From positions 1 to 64,000 of the forward strand of contig JADHZB010001207.1 of assembly GCA_015657535.1 (NCBI GenBank): DNA of 64,000 bases. The letters run 5' to 3'. The notes under the pieces are model-generated. The model ran no database searches. It worked only from the letters and a program-made list of their open reading frames with translations, and had not been told where the DNA came from. A program made the translations under genes and the position numbers. The DNA comes from Nephromyces sp. MM_2019. Taxonomy: Eukaryota > Apicomplexa > Aconoidasida > Nephromycida. Position 1 is the stretch's first letter. Every line of letters begins with the position of its first letter. Positions 11,701-22,691 of this stretch are shown here, one piece after another.

Positions 11701-13917
11701 TCAGAGCTTACTGTAGATACACTCATTTCTTTTCTTTTTTAGCCATCTCTACTGCACTGAATTGTCCGCTATCTCTGCTTCAATTCTCTCTTTCTTTCCT
11801 CCTTGTCTCGTAAGCACTCAGTCTTATACTACAAAAAATTCCTCTTCTTCATCCATTTTATCCTTTACTTTCAGCTGATATTACTATTTGTGTTGGAGAT
11901 TAAACGTATGAGAGAGAGGCAGAAGTTTCTTTCACCTGGTAAATGACAGTTTTTGGCGAAGATGCAACATTCCAGCTTTTTCTACCTTCTTTTCACCCTG
12001 TCGAGGAAGATATTTGTGTTTTGAAGATGTGTATTTTTGTTTTTTCATGCTTGCGTCTGCGGTGATTGTGCTTTTGAGGTGTACATACACCCCATGAGGA
12101 GCTTGCTTTGAGGTGTACGTACACCCCATGAGGAGCTTGCTTTGAGGTGTACGTACACCCCATGAGGAGCTTGCTTTGAGGTGTACGTACACCCAGAAAT
12201 GAACGCGTTTTTGCAGATTCCTAGTATTTATTTGAATTTTTCTTTTCTTTTTTCTACTGGTGTAATTTTATTGCCTTTTGGATTCTAATCGTTGTCTTCC
12301 CCTTTATCCACTATTTTTTCAACGTAATTTTTTCTAAATCATGCGTATTGTGTGCTCTTCATCTTAACTGTGCGATTTCTGAGTTTTTGTCTTCATTTTT
12401 CGTGGGTTGGGGATTCTCAAGAGTAGGTTCTGACTAGCTTCTTGGTGCTGACATATTAGAATTTGCTCATCTTGTGTATGTTCAAGCCTAATTCTTAGTT
12501 CGTTTTCGTGTTTACTGCTGATCATCTTATGTGTGCTGAAAACCCCTTCTTCAAGTCTCACTGAAGAAAAAACTCAAATTTTCCTGCTAAACGACTGGTG
12601 TTTAGTGCCTTGCTGTTTTTTCGGATTTTTGTGCCTTGATGTTGTGTCCTATGTTTTTTTTTTATTCATCTTCTTCTCTTCTTCTCCTCTTCTCCTCCTC
12701 CTCTTCTCCTCCTCTTCTCCTCCTCTTCTCCTCCTCTTCTCCNNNNNNNNNNNNNNNNNNNNNNNNNNNNNNNNNNNNNNNNNNNNNNNNNNNNNNNNNN
12801 NNNNNNNNNNNNNNNNNNNNNNNNNNNNNNNNNNNNNNNNNNNNNNNNNNNNNNNNNNNNNNNNNNNNNNNNNNNNNNNNNNNNNNNNNNNNNNNNNNNN
12901 NNNNNNNNNNNNNNNNNNNNNNNNNNNNNNNNNNNNNNNNNNNNNNNNNNNNNNNNNNNNNNNNNNNNNNNNNNNNNNNNNNCTCTTCTCCTCCTCTTCT
13001 CCTCCTCTTCTCTTCTCCTCCTCTTCTCCTCCTCTTCTCCTCCTCCTCTTCTTTTGTTCCTATAGCATTTTGTAGAGAATTGCGTTTTCTGGCACTCTTT
13101 TTCTTCTACTGCTCTCTATATTTCTTAGGTATGAGGGCTCTACAGCATTCTAAGACTTTTGTCTTGTTTATTGCGATTCTCGCACTCGCTGACTCAATCT
13201 ATCTCTCAAGCTCGAACAGCCTCGATGGGCAGGTTATTTGCATCTTCTTTGTAGCAAACTTTTTATGTTTTTTCTGCCATTAGAAGATGCATTTATCTCG
13301 TGATGATAGCATTTCTTCCTCAAAAAATTTCAGCTGCACTTCTTGTGTATTATTTCGTTTGTGTGTTGAAGATCCAGAGTTCACCCTTTTTTTACTAATG
13401 TTCTACGCTTTTTTCCTTTCAACTATAGCATACACCTGTATTTGTGTGTGCACCTATACAAAATCCTACCACCGGCCTCTTTTTCCTTTTCATGTATACG
13501 ACCTTGTTTGTGGAACTATCAAAAAATGCATTACCTCTTGTAGTCTCCCCTGTGTGTGTATATGTGTGCGAGTTGCTTCATGTGCATATCCCTCAATTTC
13601 TCTCAGAAGATGACCACCAGACACACGCTTTTCCCCTCTCAACCCAGCATCTTCCTCATGCAAGCAAAAAACCCCCCTTTTCTTGTCTACTAAGCTGCAA
13701 AACCCGATTTTCTTTCATTTTGAGGGTGTATCAATGTGTGTGTGTGTGTGTCCCGGTATTTTCCCCACTATTGAGTTTCTTTCCGTGTCAGGTGAATACT
13801 GTGGATAGCAATGATGATCAGGCTGATTCTCCGAATAAGCTGATCCTCTGTGGCCTATTGGTACTGTTACTCGCTCTCTTTTTCAAGTTTTTTCTCTGCT
13901 TTTTTCGCCCAGGTTAA
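5706..13917 (+). CDS. Multi-pass membrane protein, 15 exons, family unknown
   Basis: The exons chain in consistent phase: 5706-5764, 6427-6577, 7143-7192, 7315-7367, 8009-8054, 8619-8655, 9123-9182, 9553-9648, 10376-10429, 10912-10971, 11169-11215, 11743-11809, 11875-11905, 13066-13232 and 13792-13917. Most donors are GTAAGN or GTACGT and all acceptors end in AG after pyrimidines. The product is 367 residues, starting MEELLENLFTYPLTEEV and ending FFRPG, with roughly 9-10 hydrophobic helices: about 37-54, 72-98, 108-146 (probably two), 158-178, 186-202, 211-228, 245-268, 273-293, 299-318 and 340-362. An Asp/Asn-rich loop (VDSNDDQADSPNK) precedes the last helix. An in-frame TGA lies directly upstream of the ATG. 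The joins at 7192 (GTTTGT donor) and 11215 are the weakest. I recognise no transporter or enzyme motif. Confidence 0.72.
6296..6307. promoter_or_regulatory. GTGTACGTACAC palindrome
   Basis: A perfect 12-bp palindrome followed by CCC, about 120 bp before the second exon of the membrane-protein gene. One of many copies in this window; a dimeric DNA-binding protein site is inference. Confidence 0.4.
7206..7263. repeat. (TCTTCA)n trinucleotide tract in intron 3
   Basis: About ten copies of ttcatc/tcttca lie between the exon ending at 7192 and the acceptor at 7314. It could supply the pyrimidine tract. It reads as poly-Ser in one frame and Ile/Phe in another; the exon phases favour treating it as intron. 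Confidence 0.7.
7745..7910. repeat. TGTGTATGTACATCTATATA tandem repeat
   Basis: Five to six tandem copies of tgtacatctatatatgtgtg with variable tgcgtgta inserts, in the 7368-8008 intron of the membrane-protein gene. Each unit carries a TGTACA core. Confidence 0.8.
8420..8522. repeat. (TG)n microsatellite
   Basis: A near-perfect TG tract broken only by tta/ata interruptions, on the coding strand of the intron between 8055 and 8618. Confidence 0.9.
11007..11150. repeat. Three degenerate ~50-bp tandem copies in an intron
   Basis: Three units each begin with gtgtgta(c/t)(g/a)ta(g/c)ag, followed by tgaagattt.gtcatgttgaag. They lie in the 10972-11168 intron. Each unit starts with a variant of the GTGTAYRTACAC palindrome. 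Confidence 0.7.
12076..12192. repeat. 34-bp tandem repeat with GTGTACGTACAC palindrome
   Basis: Three full copies and part of a fourth of a 34-bp unit: gaggtgtac(a/g)tacacccc followed by atgaggagcttgcttt. The copies are almost identical; the first has an A in place of G at the palindrome centre. They sit in the 11906-13065 intron. The array places four self-complementary 12-mers at 34-bp spacing, about three helical turns. Confidence 0.9.
12660..13053. other. Assembly gap in a CTCCTCTTCTC repeat
   Basis: Bases 12743-12982 are 240 N. Both flanks are the same polypyrimidine repeat (tcctcttctcc), so the assembler stopped in a long tandem array. The true length is unknown. It lies in the last-but-one intron of the membrane-protein gene, and an unseen exon inside it is possible, although the flanking exons already join in phase. 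Confidence 0.95.
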
Positions 13918-14164
13918 CTAAGTGAAGCAGCGATTGTGCTCTCCCTCAGTTGTAGTATTCTTTCCCTAGCTTCTGTAGTGTGAAAAGCTCATCTTCAAGC
14001 GTTCTACCTTGAATGGATAAATCTCTTCTTAGAAGTTTATTTGTGTGTGAAATTCCGAGTTTTTTGAAGGAGTTTTTGATGAGAAAATGAGAATTTTTGG
14101 GGAGCTCTTGTTTAAGATGTTTTCTTAATGTAGCTCTAAGAGATAAGGCAGTCGAACACACATC

Positions 14165-14496
14165 GGTTTACTTATCTACGGAAAACCTTTCACCCACACA
14201 CACACACACACAGGTTTACTCATCTGCGGAAAACCTTTCACCCACACACACACACACACACACACACAGGTTTACTCATCTGCGGAAAACCTTTCACCCA
14301 CACACACACACACACACAGGTTTACTCATCTGCGGAAAACCTTTCACCCACACACACACACACACAAACAGGTTTACTCATCTGCGGAAAACCTTTCACC
14401 CACACACACACACACACACACAAACAGGTTTACTCATCTGCGGAAAACCTTTCACCCACACACACACACACACACACAAACAGGTTTACTCATCTG
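14165..14496. repeat. CA-containing minisatellite, 7 copies
   Basis: Seven copies of aggtttactcatctgcgg + aaaacctttcaccc + (ac)n, with n varying so that units run about 48-60 bp. The non-CA part is almost unchanged between copies, which implies recent expansion. Confidence 0.92.
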
Positions 14497-15376
14497 TCTT
14501 TCAAAAGGGGAGTCAGTCTCGACTCTCTACCTTTTCAGGTTATAATACCCTATATACTTCATTTGGTCTAATCACCAGTGATTTCTCACAATCTACTTCT
14601 GGGCCTCCTATGTGGTGATTGTGTGTACATACACAGTGAGAGTAAGAATTCTCCTCCACTAGCAGATTCCCGCTTCCTTCTCGATCTCAATTTTGATTTT
14701 TTTCTCCAGTTTTTCTGTGGATTTTTGATTCTTTCCATTCTTCTTAGCTTCAATCTATGAATTATCTCAGGCGATATTATTTGGATTTGAGATTTTCAGG
14801 ACTATCGACGATATTCTTACTGTTGGAGTGAGTGTAAATATAGTATATATTGCCTCTTTTATGCTCGTGGTGTGCTGTTGAGCTGGTGGTATGTGAGTTT
14901 TTTGTAGTGAATATTCCTACTGTTTCTAGTTGTACTCAAGGGCAAAACTTTGAAGGCAATCGCCTCTTGAAAAGTCTCGTTTTTTCTGCAGAATGAAGCA
15001 ATGAAACTGCCCAATTCAGGCCTAACATTTAGCTTGTCGCATTTCCTTTTTATACCTAGAATGTGTGTGTGTGTGTTTTTTTTTTTTGTGTGTGTGTATA
15101 TCTTGAGATTAGCTCCCTTTCTTTTTATCCTATTAAGGGCTTTTTTCTCTGCCCAGATTTTTGTGTGCACACTGTGTTTTTGTGTTTGCTTCCATTATTT
15201 TGATATTTTTGTCTTTTGAAGGCCTTTTACCTGAAAAAATGAAGAATTTTGTGTGCAATAAACATCTTATATACTCTCTGTAGACTCTTGTGTGCGAATC
15301 CCCCATATCGCATACTCACTCCACTTGAAGTACTATATGGAGCTAGCTCTTATGTTAATAGCTCTCTGCGATGCAG
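14497..15376. other. No supported gene; T-rich
   Basis: Contains a GTGTACATACAC palindrome at 14623-14634 and TG runs near 15062-15100. Short frames (for example 14578-14760) are hydrophobic T-rich artefacts. Confidence 0.4.
14623..14634. promoter_or_regulatory. GTGTACATACAC motif
   Basis: A copy of the recurring 12-mer (palindromic except at the centre), about 130 bp downstream of the CA minisatellite. Confidence 0.35.
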
Positions 15377-15503
15377 GAAGGTCGGGAACTCATGTATAAG
15401 CTTCATGCAGCAGCTTCGTTGCCCGATCCGGCCTGTCTACCGGGTGCTCCATTTCCAGAGGGAATCGCCAAACTTTCTTACCCCTACAGCACAGGAAGAG
15501 CAG
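15377..15503 (+). CDS. Candidate exon (Pro/Ala-rich), isolated
   Basis: After GATGCAG there are 42 open codons beginning EGRELMYKLHAAASLPDPA and continuing PGAPFPEGIAKLSYPYSTGRA, followed by a GTAACT donor. The composition is more protein-like than the overlapping frame starting near 15249, which spans the same DNA. Neither partner exon was found, and the call rests on splice signals and composition only. Confidence 0.25.
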
Positions 15504-16463
15504 GTAACTCAGTATAAATAGCAAGGAGAAGGAAGGAAACTCTCACGCACTCTTTAAGCGTCTTTAGTAGCGATTCATACGCCTAGTTGATTGGATACTC
15601 CGTTGGAAGGCCTTGAAGAGGCTATTGCTATGAGGAAAGTGTTGAAGAGCTTCTCAGTTCTAGGAGTCTAATGCCAGTAGATGCCTAATACCTGTAGATA
15701 TCCAACACACACCGAATCATGCTCACTCTACCTGTAGATTTCTAGCACACACTGAGTCATGCTCACTCTATCTCGCCAGCACACCTCAGAATTTTAAGAA
15801 TGTTCTCCTACGGCGAAGGTACTCTTGCTGGCGAAAGCAGCTTGTCTATCATCGTAAATGGAGCTCCTCCGCAGCCTATTTAGAGGGCTTATATCCAGTG
15901 GTGTATGTTTGCGTAGGGATTAGCAATAAAAGTCCTCCTAAACTCTATTTTTCCGTGTGTTATTTTCCTTCCGGTGTGTTGAAGGATTCCTTGATGCTTT
16001 AGAAAGTTAGCTTTGTGAAAATTTTGCAGAAAATCACTGCCAAATTACAGGTTTTTCGAGGTCAACAGTAGGATTTCACGATGTTCTTAGTCGTATTTTT
16101 GTAATAGCCTACTCTATGCATGCCCAAACCAGCCCTGTGTTACCATGAAACGAAGCTTTGAGCTGGAAAACCCCCCTTTTTTGTTGATTTCCTTGATCTT
16201 TTTATCTTCAAATTAGGGCAATATATTATCCGTATTTAGAATAACTTAGCTTTAATTCCTGTAAACGCACACATGCAGAAAAAAAACAAAAAAAACACAC
16301 TCACACACCACATAGGGAGCTTGTGAGTGTAGTTCAGAAAGAGTAGATGCGAATACTTCTTTTCCTTTTGCTCAAAAGCTTAGCAAAACTATCATCTTCA
16401 TTCTGAATCTTTCGCTTAATATGCAAAAAAAACGCGAAATCATCACATTTTTTCTCCAAACAG
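15504..16463. other. Intergenic or intronic; short tandem duplication
   Basis: Holds a two-copy duplication of about 48 bp at roughly 15692-15782 (cctgtagat...cacacac.ga.tcatgctcactcta). A frame at 15801-15870 (YGEGTLAGESSLSIIVNG) is suggestive, but I cannot join it to anything. Confidence 0.35.
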
Positions 16464-16611
16464 AGCTGAGGATGAGGCGAAGGGTTAGCTCTCTGGTTAG
16501 ATGGTTTAAAGCTGCCCTCGGTCGCCTTCGAAGAAGCTATCTTAGCCATCGATCGAGAAACTCTGGGCTGCGTCAGGATGATCTAGATCAACGATCTCGT
16601 CTTATTTTTCC
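16464..16611 (+). CDS. Candidate Arg-rich exon
   Basis: Starts after CCAAACAG and ends at a consensus GTGAGT donor (16612). It reads LRMRRRVSSLVRWFKAALG then RLRRSYLSHRSRNSGLRQDD, a strongly basic segment. A possible start ATG lies at 16472. The downstream block at 16905-16960 (NIAGELKGRGGNLGLNLR and stop) does not match in phase, so I leave it out. Basic N-termini like this are seen in organelle-targeted proteins, but that is only a suggestion. Confidence 0.3.
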
Positions 16612-17080
16612 GTGAGTAGCATGCTGTAGCAGCTTTTTATACTCAGAAAAGTGAAATCACCCTGTGGCGTTTCATAGTGGCCAGTTTCGTGGAGTTTTTT
16701 TCACGAGGAAAAGTGAATAGCTAAGAGTAAATATGAGCAGGCAGCGTTGCTCCTACGTCTCCAAGTCTCCTCGTGTGCTCTGAAACTTGTAGAAGCATAT
16801 ATTTCATTATCTCTGCTTTTAAGAGCGACGCCTTTTTCTTGGTGCATGCAGTTCTTCTAGGGCTTTTTGGGACATTTTTTTCAGGGTTTCTTTTGTGTTG
16901 CAGAACATTGCAGGCGAACTGAAGGGCAGAGGAGGAAACCTAGGGCTTAATTTACGCTAATTCTAACGTGCAAATTTTAGCCCTCTGCGATTTATTGCCT
17001 CGCTAAATTGTCTTTATAAATTACACGATTTTTTTAATGTAAAAATGTTGGTTTGAGAAAGCTACGCAAAAGCCTATATA

Positions 17081-17967
17081 TTGAAGATAAACTTTCAAAG
17101 AAGCAATTCCCCCCCAAAAAATCTTTCAATACTTGCAATCTCCCTGAAAATTCCATATAAAAAAATGTCAATCATAGTAGGAAAAGGATATGTATATGCA
17201 GCTATTAGAGTGGCATTTTTGCCTAGACGTACTTTTTATTGGCTTCCCATAGTGCGTATTTATAGCTATTTTGCGTTTATTAAGAGCAATGGACGGCTCT
17301 ACATGAGATCAATGCCTAGATTTTACTTCTAGTATAAGAAGCTCCCAAAATTAGGTGAATTTTTTTTGTCCAGATTATACTCTTTTTCATCAAAGAAACT
17401 ACAGTAGCTTTTTAAAGCGACGACAAAAGCTCATCACCATACCTCCTTCAGAGAAATCCGCTAATAATATACGCGAAAAAAGATGCAGCCTCTATTACTG
17501 CCTTCCTGAGGCTAATCGCAAATCATTGGTGTTTCCGAAACTAGTGTTTTTTTGGTGGTCAATAGGACCTGCTATGGGAAAAAGGGTAGAACCTAGGGAC
17601 TAGGAAACGTCGCTGCAGGTTGTTGGCCCTTATTTTCGAAAAAGAAATGTTATTTCTGTTTGAGTTGCGTTTTTTCTGGCGTTTGCTTTGCAAACCAACC
17701 CAAAGATGTTTGGAAGTATATCCCTACACACAAACATATGTTGAAGATCTGCCTGCTCATGCTACTCTTTTCGAGCATACATTCGACTTCAGGCGTCTTT
17801 TGGGATATAAAATGCTTGATTTGCGTGATTTAGCATTTTTTCATGCTTTTTACTGCAAAATTCATTCTATGGTGCGGATAGACTTTTCGATTTCTGGAAA
17901 CAGAACACTTGAATGTATCAAGTTTTCCCTGCCTCTGGCTCGTACAGTTTTTATAAGATGTCTATGA
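17081..17967 (+). other. Three consecutive open frames, possibly a decayed or spliced gene
   Basis: Frames at 17081-17332, 17355-17603 and 17620-17967 follow each other in three different phases, with little sequence between them. The third is the best, with a varied segment VYPYTQTYVEDLPAHATLF followed by EHTFDFRRLLGYKMLDLRD. Acceptor-like sites precede the second (ttttttttgtccag) and third (cgctgcag), but no clean donors join them in phase. This could be a frameshifted relic or a gene with unusual introns. Confidence 0.25.
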
Positions 17968-18943
17968 TTTTATAGCGTCGATTATGCCGTTGGATTATCC
18001 ATTGTGAGAATGCAGAATTGCTTCTTGTGCTTTTTTGTTGATATTCGTATTTATTCCGTGAAGCCACGATGACTTACTATCTCTTTTTGGTTGTGTCTGT
18101 GACCTTGAATTTTTGCTAATTCGCTCTCTTCTCTGCACTCTGTCATGTCCTCTCTGTTAATTTCTTTGGCCTTTTCATTCACGTGCATTTGTACACATAT
18201 TGAAGTGTATTTACACACACTCGTTTATGTAAGTTTATGTGCACGCGCATTTTTAAGTGTATGTACACTATAGTATATAATAATACAATTTATAACATCA
18301 AAGTAAACATATAATACATATGTACTTTTTCCCTTGCTACTTTGAAACCCGAAAGCAAGAATAATCACCAATCATTGAGGGAAACTTGCAACTCTGAGTA
18401 GCATTTTTGACGTTCTTTGCTTTACCAATAAGAGGGTTTAAGCGAGAGAATGCGCTATACGCTCCCTGATTGAGTTTACCTTTCTAAAAATGCTACCCTG
18501 CCAAAGTGCCGTCAAATTGAAGAATGAAGAAGAAGCAACACACACACAAACTTCTTCCATTGAATGCAACTCTCTGCGAGATGCTGGAGAGAATGTGTCC
18601 AGAAGTGATGTGCTTCTTGTTGAAGTTTAAACCCTGTATAATCCCCCAAAATGGACTGAAGTCTCCAAACTAAAAGGGCGGGACTTAGGCATACCACTAG
18701 CAGGGCCTAATATATCATATATTTCAGCTGACATTAATAATTGAGCTTCAAAAATAGCAGCATTACTTAATAGTATGTGAAAATATCATATTATATATAT
18801 GTCGATTTGCTCAGATTAAATTTTTCTTGTTAGAAACAGTTTTTTTCTTACATTTGTTACTGATTTAAGCGGATATGGTTATATATGCAAATTTCTCTAT
18901 TTAGTAGTCTATTTTTTTATAATCGCAGTCATGCTGATTATTT
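17968..18943. other. Boundary between TG/CA-rich and TG/CA-poor DNA
   Basis: The last palindrome of the left domain, GTGTATGTACAC, is at 18257-18268. An AT-rich segment follows, and after about 18.6 kb TG/CA repeats are nearly absent for over 30 kb. No gene is seen. Confidence 0.4.
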
Positions 18944-19192
18944 TTGACACTTGAGCGAAAAAGCCCTGCTGGTCGCAGATTCTTTATAACTTTTTCGGCG
19001 GATATTTACCGCGCAGGAAGCAGCTTTTCTGCTTGTTTCTTATCTGCAGAAGCAACGCTCACGCTCTTAGCTTGGATTAGGAAAACCTCGCTGTTTCACG
19101 GTATTTTGCTGGGTAGGAAAAGAAAAATCATTAGGGAAATGGGTGGGACTATGCTACCAAAGCATATGAAACGATGGCAACACTGTTATTGA
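18944..19192 (+). CDS. Hypothetical small basic ORF
   Basis: Eighty-two codons with no ATG at the 5' end; the frame opens after a stop and may be an exon. The C-terminal part IRKTSLFHGILLGRKRKII then REMGGTMLPKHMKRWQHCY looks protein-like and basic, as in small organelle ribosomal proteins, but I cannot name a family. Chance is quite possible. Confidence 0.22.
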   Translation: MTLERKSPAGRRFFITFSADIYRAGSSFSACFLSAEATLTLLAWIRKTSLFHGILLGRKRKIIREMGGTMLPKHMKRWQHCY

Positions 19193-19325
19193 AAGATGAA
19201 CTCACTATTTCATACGCATTCATAATATGTCCTTGTACTATTCAGCACACCGGGGTCTCTACATTTTTACGCCTAGTATTGTTGTACTATGGTGGAGGTG
19301 GGAGTAATGAATCTCTTTTGATACT

Positions 19326-19445
19326 GGTTTTGGGAGATTCCGCTGTTAATGCTAGTTTTAGATAATCCCGTTGTTAATGCTAGTTTAAGGACTCCCGCTG
19401 CTAGTTTAAGCAACCCCTCTCTTACTAGTTTTAGGAATCCCCCTA
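19326..19445. repeat. Degenerate ~27-bp tandem repeat
   Basis: Four to five decayed copies of a unit like attcccgctgttaatgctagttttag. Copies differ by indels as well as substitutions, so the array is old. Confidence 0.6.
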
Positions 19446-20040
19446 TTTTCACATTTCTAATGTTTAATTTTCGACTGGAGAATGTGGACCAAATTCTCCG
19501 GAAACAATTTTTGCGAAGAAAGCATCAATTAAGCTACAGCTAAACTTCAGGCCAGGAAATTTTTTTCCAAAGGCTAATAGACGGCATCTCTATCTTCTTG
19601 ATGAATTGAGTCATACGTAATACATGGTTTAAGTACCTCTCTATAAAAAGCTACTCGCTTGCTTGCTATTCAAGCAGTTTAGCTAGTTTCGGTGCAGGAT
19701 TCTTCGCCTCTGCAAAGCACTAGCTCTGTTAGCTTCCCGGAAAATAGCGTCAATTAAAAAAACCTAGAAAACAGGAATAGGAAATCCTGTGGTAGCATTC
19801 CAAAGTGCCCTGCAGACTGAGTACTATACAGTGATTATAGACCCGATATCTGAGCACTAGCTTGGTTCTTACGGAACAGGGAAGGTGGGACGTCGATAAA
19901 AACTACGCTGCTGCAATGCCGAACAGCTCACTGTAGCAAACAGAAACAAGCAAGTCTCGAACTAAAGATTATTACAAAGAAGGAGCAATTTTTCATTTCA
20001 TTCAACTCGGTTGAACCGAAAACATTAATTAAAAAAGACT
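19446..20040. other. No gene seen
   Basis: Mixed-composition sequence without open frames above 60 codons or clear splice pairs. Confidence 0.4.
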
Positions 20041-20120
20041 TGTACCAACCTCTGCTTCCGGAAGTTAAGCATATGCTGGAACTGTGTACTTGGGTGGGTC
20101 CATGGCTTAGACCATCAGGT
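20041..20120 (+). rRNA. 5S rRNA-like fragment (probably incomplete)
   Basis: The core cttccggaagttaagc, followed by gtgtacttgggtgggtccatgg at eukaryotic 5S spacing, matches the internal control region of 5S genes (A-box AAGTTAAGC; C-box around TACTTGGGTGGGTCC). The 5' half, which should carry a CATACCA-type element about 35 nt upstream of the A-box, does not match, and no clear helix I pairs the two ends. It is either a degenerate copy, a truncated pseudogene or a divergent 5S gene. Confidence 0.4.
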
Positions 20121-22619
20121 TAAATTAGGAGACCAAAACATACTAGCAGTATGGTACTCTCCGTTTTGCTAAAAGTAGCCTGAAATTAAGAGAATTCATT
20201 CAAGATGAAGTTAGTTACGACGCAGTATCGGCCAAGAATGCTGTCAAGCGACTTCTCTCAAACCTTGCAAACTATCTGACAAACACATACGTAGAGAGGC
20301 CATAATTTCGACGAAAAAACGTATAATTATATCAATTTTTTAGGCACAGTGCTTTGCAAGATTGACTAGCTTGCTGTATAGAAAAGGTCTATGCCTCCCA
20401 GAAGTAAGCCATCTTATATATTTTGATCGAATTTCCCTCTCATTTCTAATATGCACCATCACTTGCAAAACAGATGCCATATATACGCTATCACCGGCAT
20501 TGACATATATATGTATATGATAAGCAATTGCCGGCACGCGCGACCAATTACAATTCGATGAGCGCACAATCTCCAGAGAGCATATGCATGTGCAAACCAC
20601 GAACTTCATGCAGAATTTTCACTAAGAATCAGGCTTCCACCCTGGCCTGATGGAGCTACTAGAGCATCTTAAGCACTAAACTCAGATTCCACTGTTTCCT
20701 TAGGACAAGACAAAGCCCCTGAGGACATGGTATCACTCTTTCAAGATGTTTTTAGCGAATGAAGCCCCTGATGAGATGCCTTAACTGCTGTTACAGCCTT
20801 TACTTGAATATCACTATACGGTAGAGGCGTCTATCAACATAGACGCTACTGCTTAAGATGCTTTCTGCAACAGGAAAAAAGGTCACAAAGCCTTGCAGCG
20901 AGACATAAACTTTAGCAGGCCGTTAAGTTAAATGATTAGACACTTTTTCTGTGTAGAGAAAAAAAAAGCATCGCCTTAAAAGGGTATTAGGATTTTCGCT
21001 GGAACGCAATCTGATCAAATCACTTCCAATAGTCTAGCCGGCTACATGTGAAAATAGGATAGCTCCGTAGGCTGACTATGTAGACTTATCTACGAATTCA
21101 CAAAAAACAATGCCTGTAGTTTAAGTATTTAACTGACCTGTATATTAAGCTGCAATCCGGCGGAGCTCGATCGCTAATACGGAGGCTGCAGCCTACGGTA
21201 ATGAGTTTCTGAGTGAACCTCTTTAGTTCCATTAATAATACATGGAAATAAGATCCTCCAAGTAACCAATGAAGAATAAGGCATGGTGATTATTCGGGGG
21301 GTCAATAGATCAGGAAGAAGAAGCAAGCCTGCACACGAAAGTGCAGCAAATATCCATAATACGCTCAAGCGGCCTTTTTCTTGGAATATTGCTATTAGGT
21401 GTATAGCTTACTATTAATGAATTGCTACCTAGTGGAAAAAGTCAGTATTTAAGATTGGTAGACTAATCAGCACTTTAATTACGACAATCTCTGGGTTTAC
21501 GAGGTTTCCTCCATTGCTGCAGTGATATTGATATATATTCCTTGTCCAATAGAAAGTTGCACTCTAATTGCCTAACCACTTGCAAAATCCACTTTCAGAT
21601 AACCTACGCTGCTTTAACGCTACACAACCACCCTCATCCATCGTATCATGTTCGATTAGAGCAGCCACAGGTTTTATGCAGAGATGTTTTTTGATTCCAT
21701 TGATCGAAGTTCCTACAGGGTCGTGATATGTTCTCATGTCAAGACAGCTTGGATAGACGATTAGACTCTAAAACTCTTTAGACATCTCCAATCTCAGCGA
21801 AAGGTATGTAGACATCATACAAGAGCCAGTGCCGTACAGGCTGTTTATTATAAAAAAACTAAGGTCAGCTATTGCTCACTACAATGGCGGTTAAAAGTAG
21901 CAAAGTGCTCATTCACAAGTTTGAATGGCTGCAGTGGTTGTACGTCAGCACTACTAGTTCCGCAATGTTGCTTCGTTGACGATGAGTAGTATCAATGATC
22001 ACATTGCTGTCCTCGAAAAGCTATTCATTCTCTATTCTTACACTGCTTCGCGAGTAACTTTCCAGTAGACTCTGGTAGCTGTAGCTGCGTATCACACTAA
22101 ATTACTATTTTAAGCTGCCCCTCTTTCGCAGAGTACGCTAAAAAATTACCCTCATAAAAGCATTGTACAGTATGTACGCAGAAAGAAGTTTGTTAAGACG
22201 CAAAATTCCCTTTCATTTATACGGCAAGGCCCTCATATATTAGTACTTCGCTTACACAAACTACCCACTCTATCACTTTATGAGGACTGTGGCACCATCG
22301 AGCCAAGTGTTGATGGCACAAGTCATTGCAAAAACTGGATATCCGCAACATATATGGCCTTATGGGCAGCTTCGTTGTTGGAACATCATGGGATCTCCAA
22401 AGTAAGCCGAAAAAGTTCATCGGTCGGCACATGAAATTTTAGGATAGCCTCATTGTGAAGATTTTATACAAATCCTCAAAGTCTCAGTTCTCGTGGGCGA
22501 AACTTGCCTCTTAAATGTAATCCACACGAAGAAATGTACAAATCTCAACCGGTGGTGCCATTCGCGGTAGGATGAAATAACGCATCTATCGGGCTGTCGG
22601 AGTTGGCCATCATTCCACA
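20121..22619. other. No protein gene seen; one strong hairpin
   Basis: About 2.5 kb with only short frames. A hairpin at 20827-20846 (gcgtctat / caac / atagacgc) has an 8-bp perfect stem, and a few outer pairs (gta/tac) may extend it. No other structure is evident. Confidence 0.4.
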
Positions 22620-22691
22620 GCCACCTTAGCATAGTGGCATTGCGTCGGTCTTGTAAACCGAAGGTCGTGGGTTCGAATCCCACAGGTGGCT
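22620..22691 (+). tRNA. tRNA-Thr (anticodon UGU)
   Basis: The acceptor stem pairs perfectly: GCCACCT at 22620-22626 with AGGTGGC at 22684-22690. The anticodon arm is TCGGT-CTTGTAA-ACCGA, giving UGU, which reads ACA. The T-arm is GTGGG-TTCGAAT-CCCAC with a canonical B-box. There is no intron and no encoded CCA, and TTTT directly follows as an RNA polymerase III terminator. Confidence 0.96.

Noticed and set aside
14097..14618. 173-codon plus-strand frame of Thr-His repeats and CGKPFTHTHTH units
   Set aside because: It is created by the CA minisatellite and frame-shifts between copies as (AC)n length varies.
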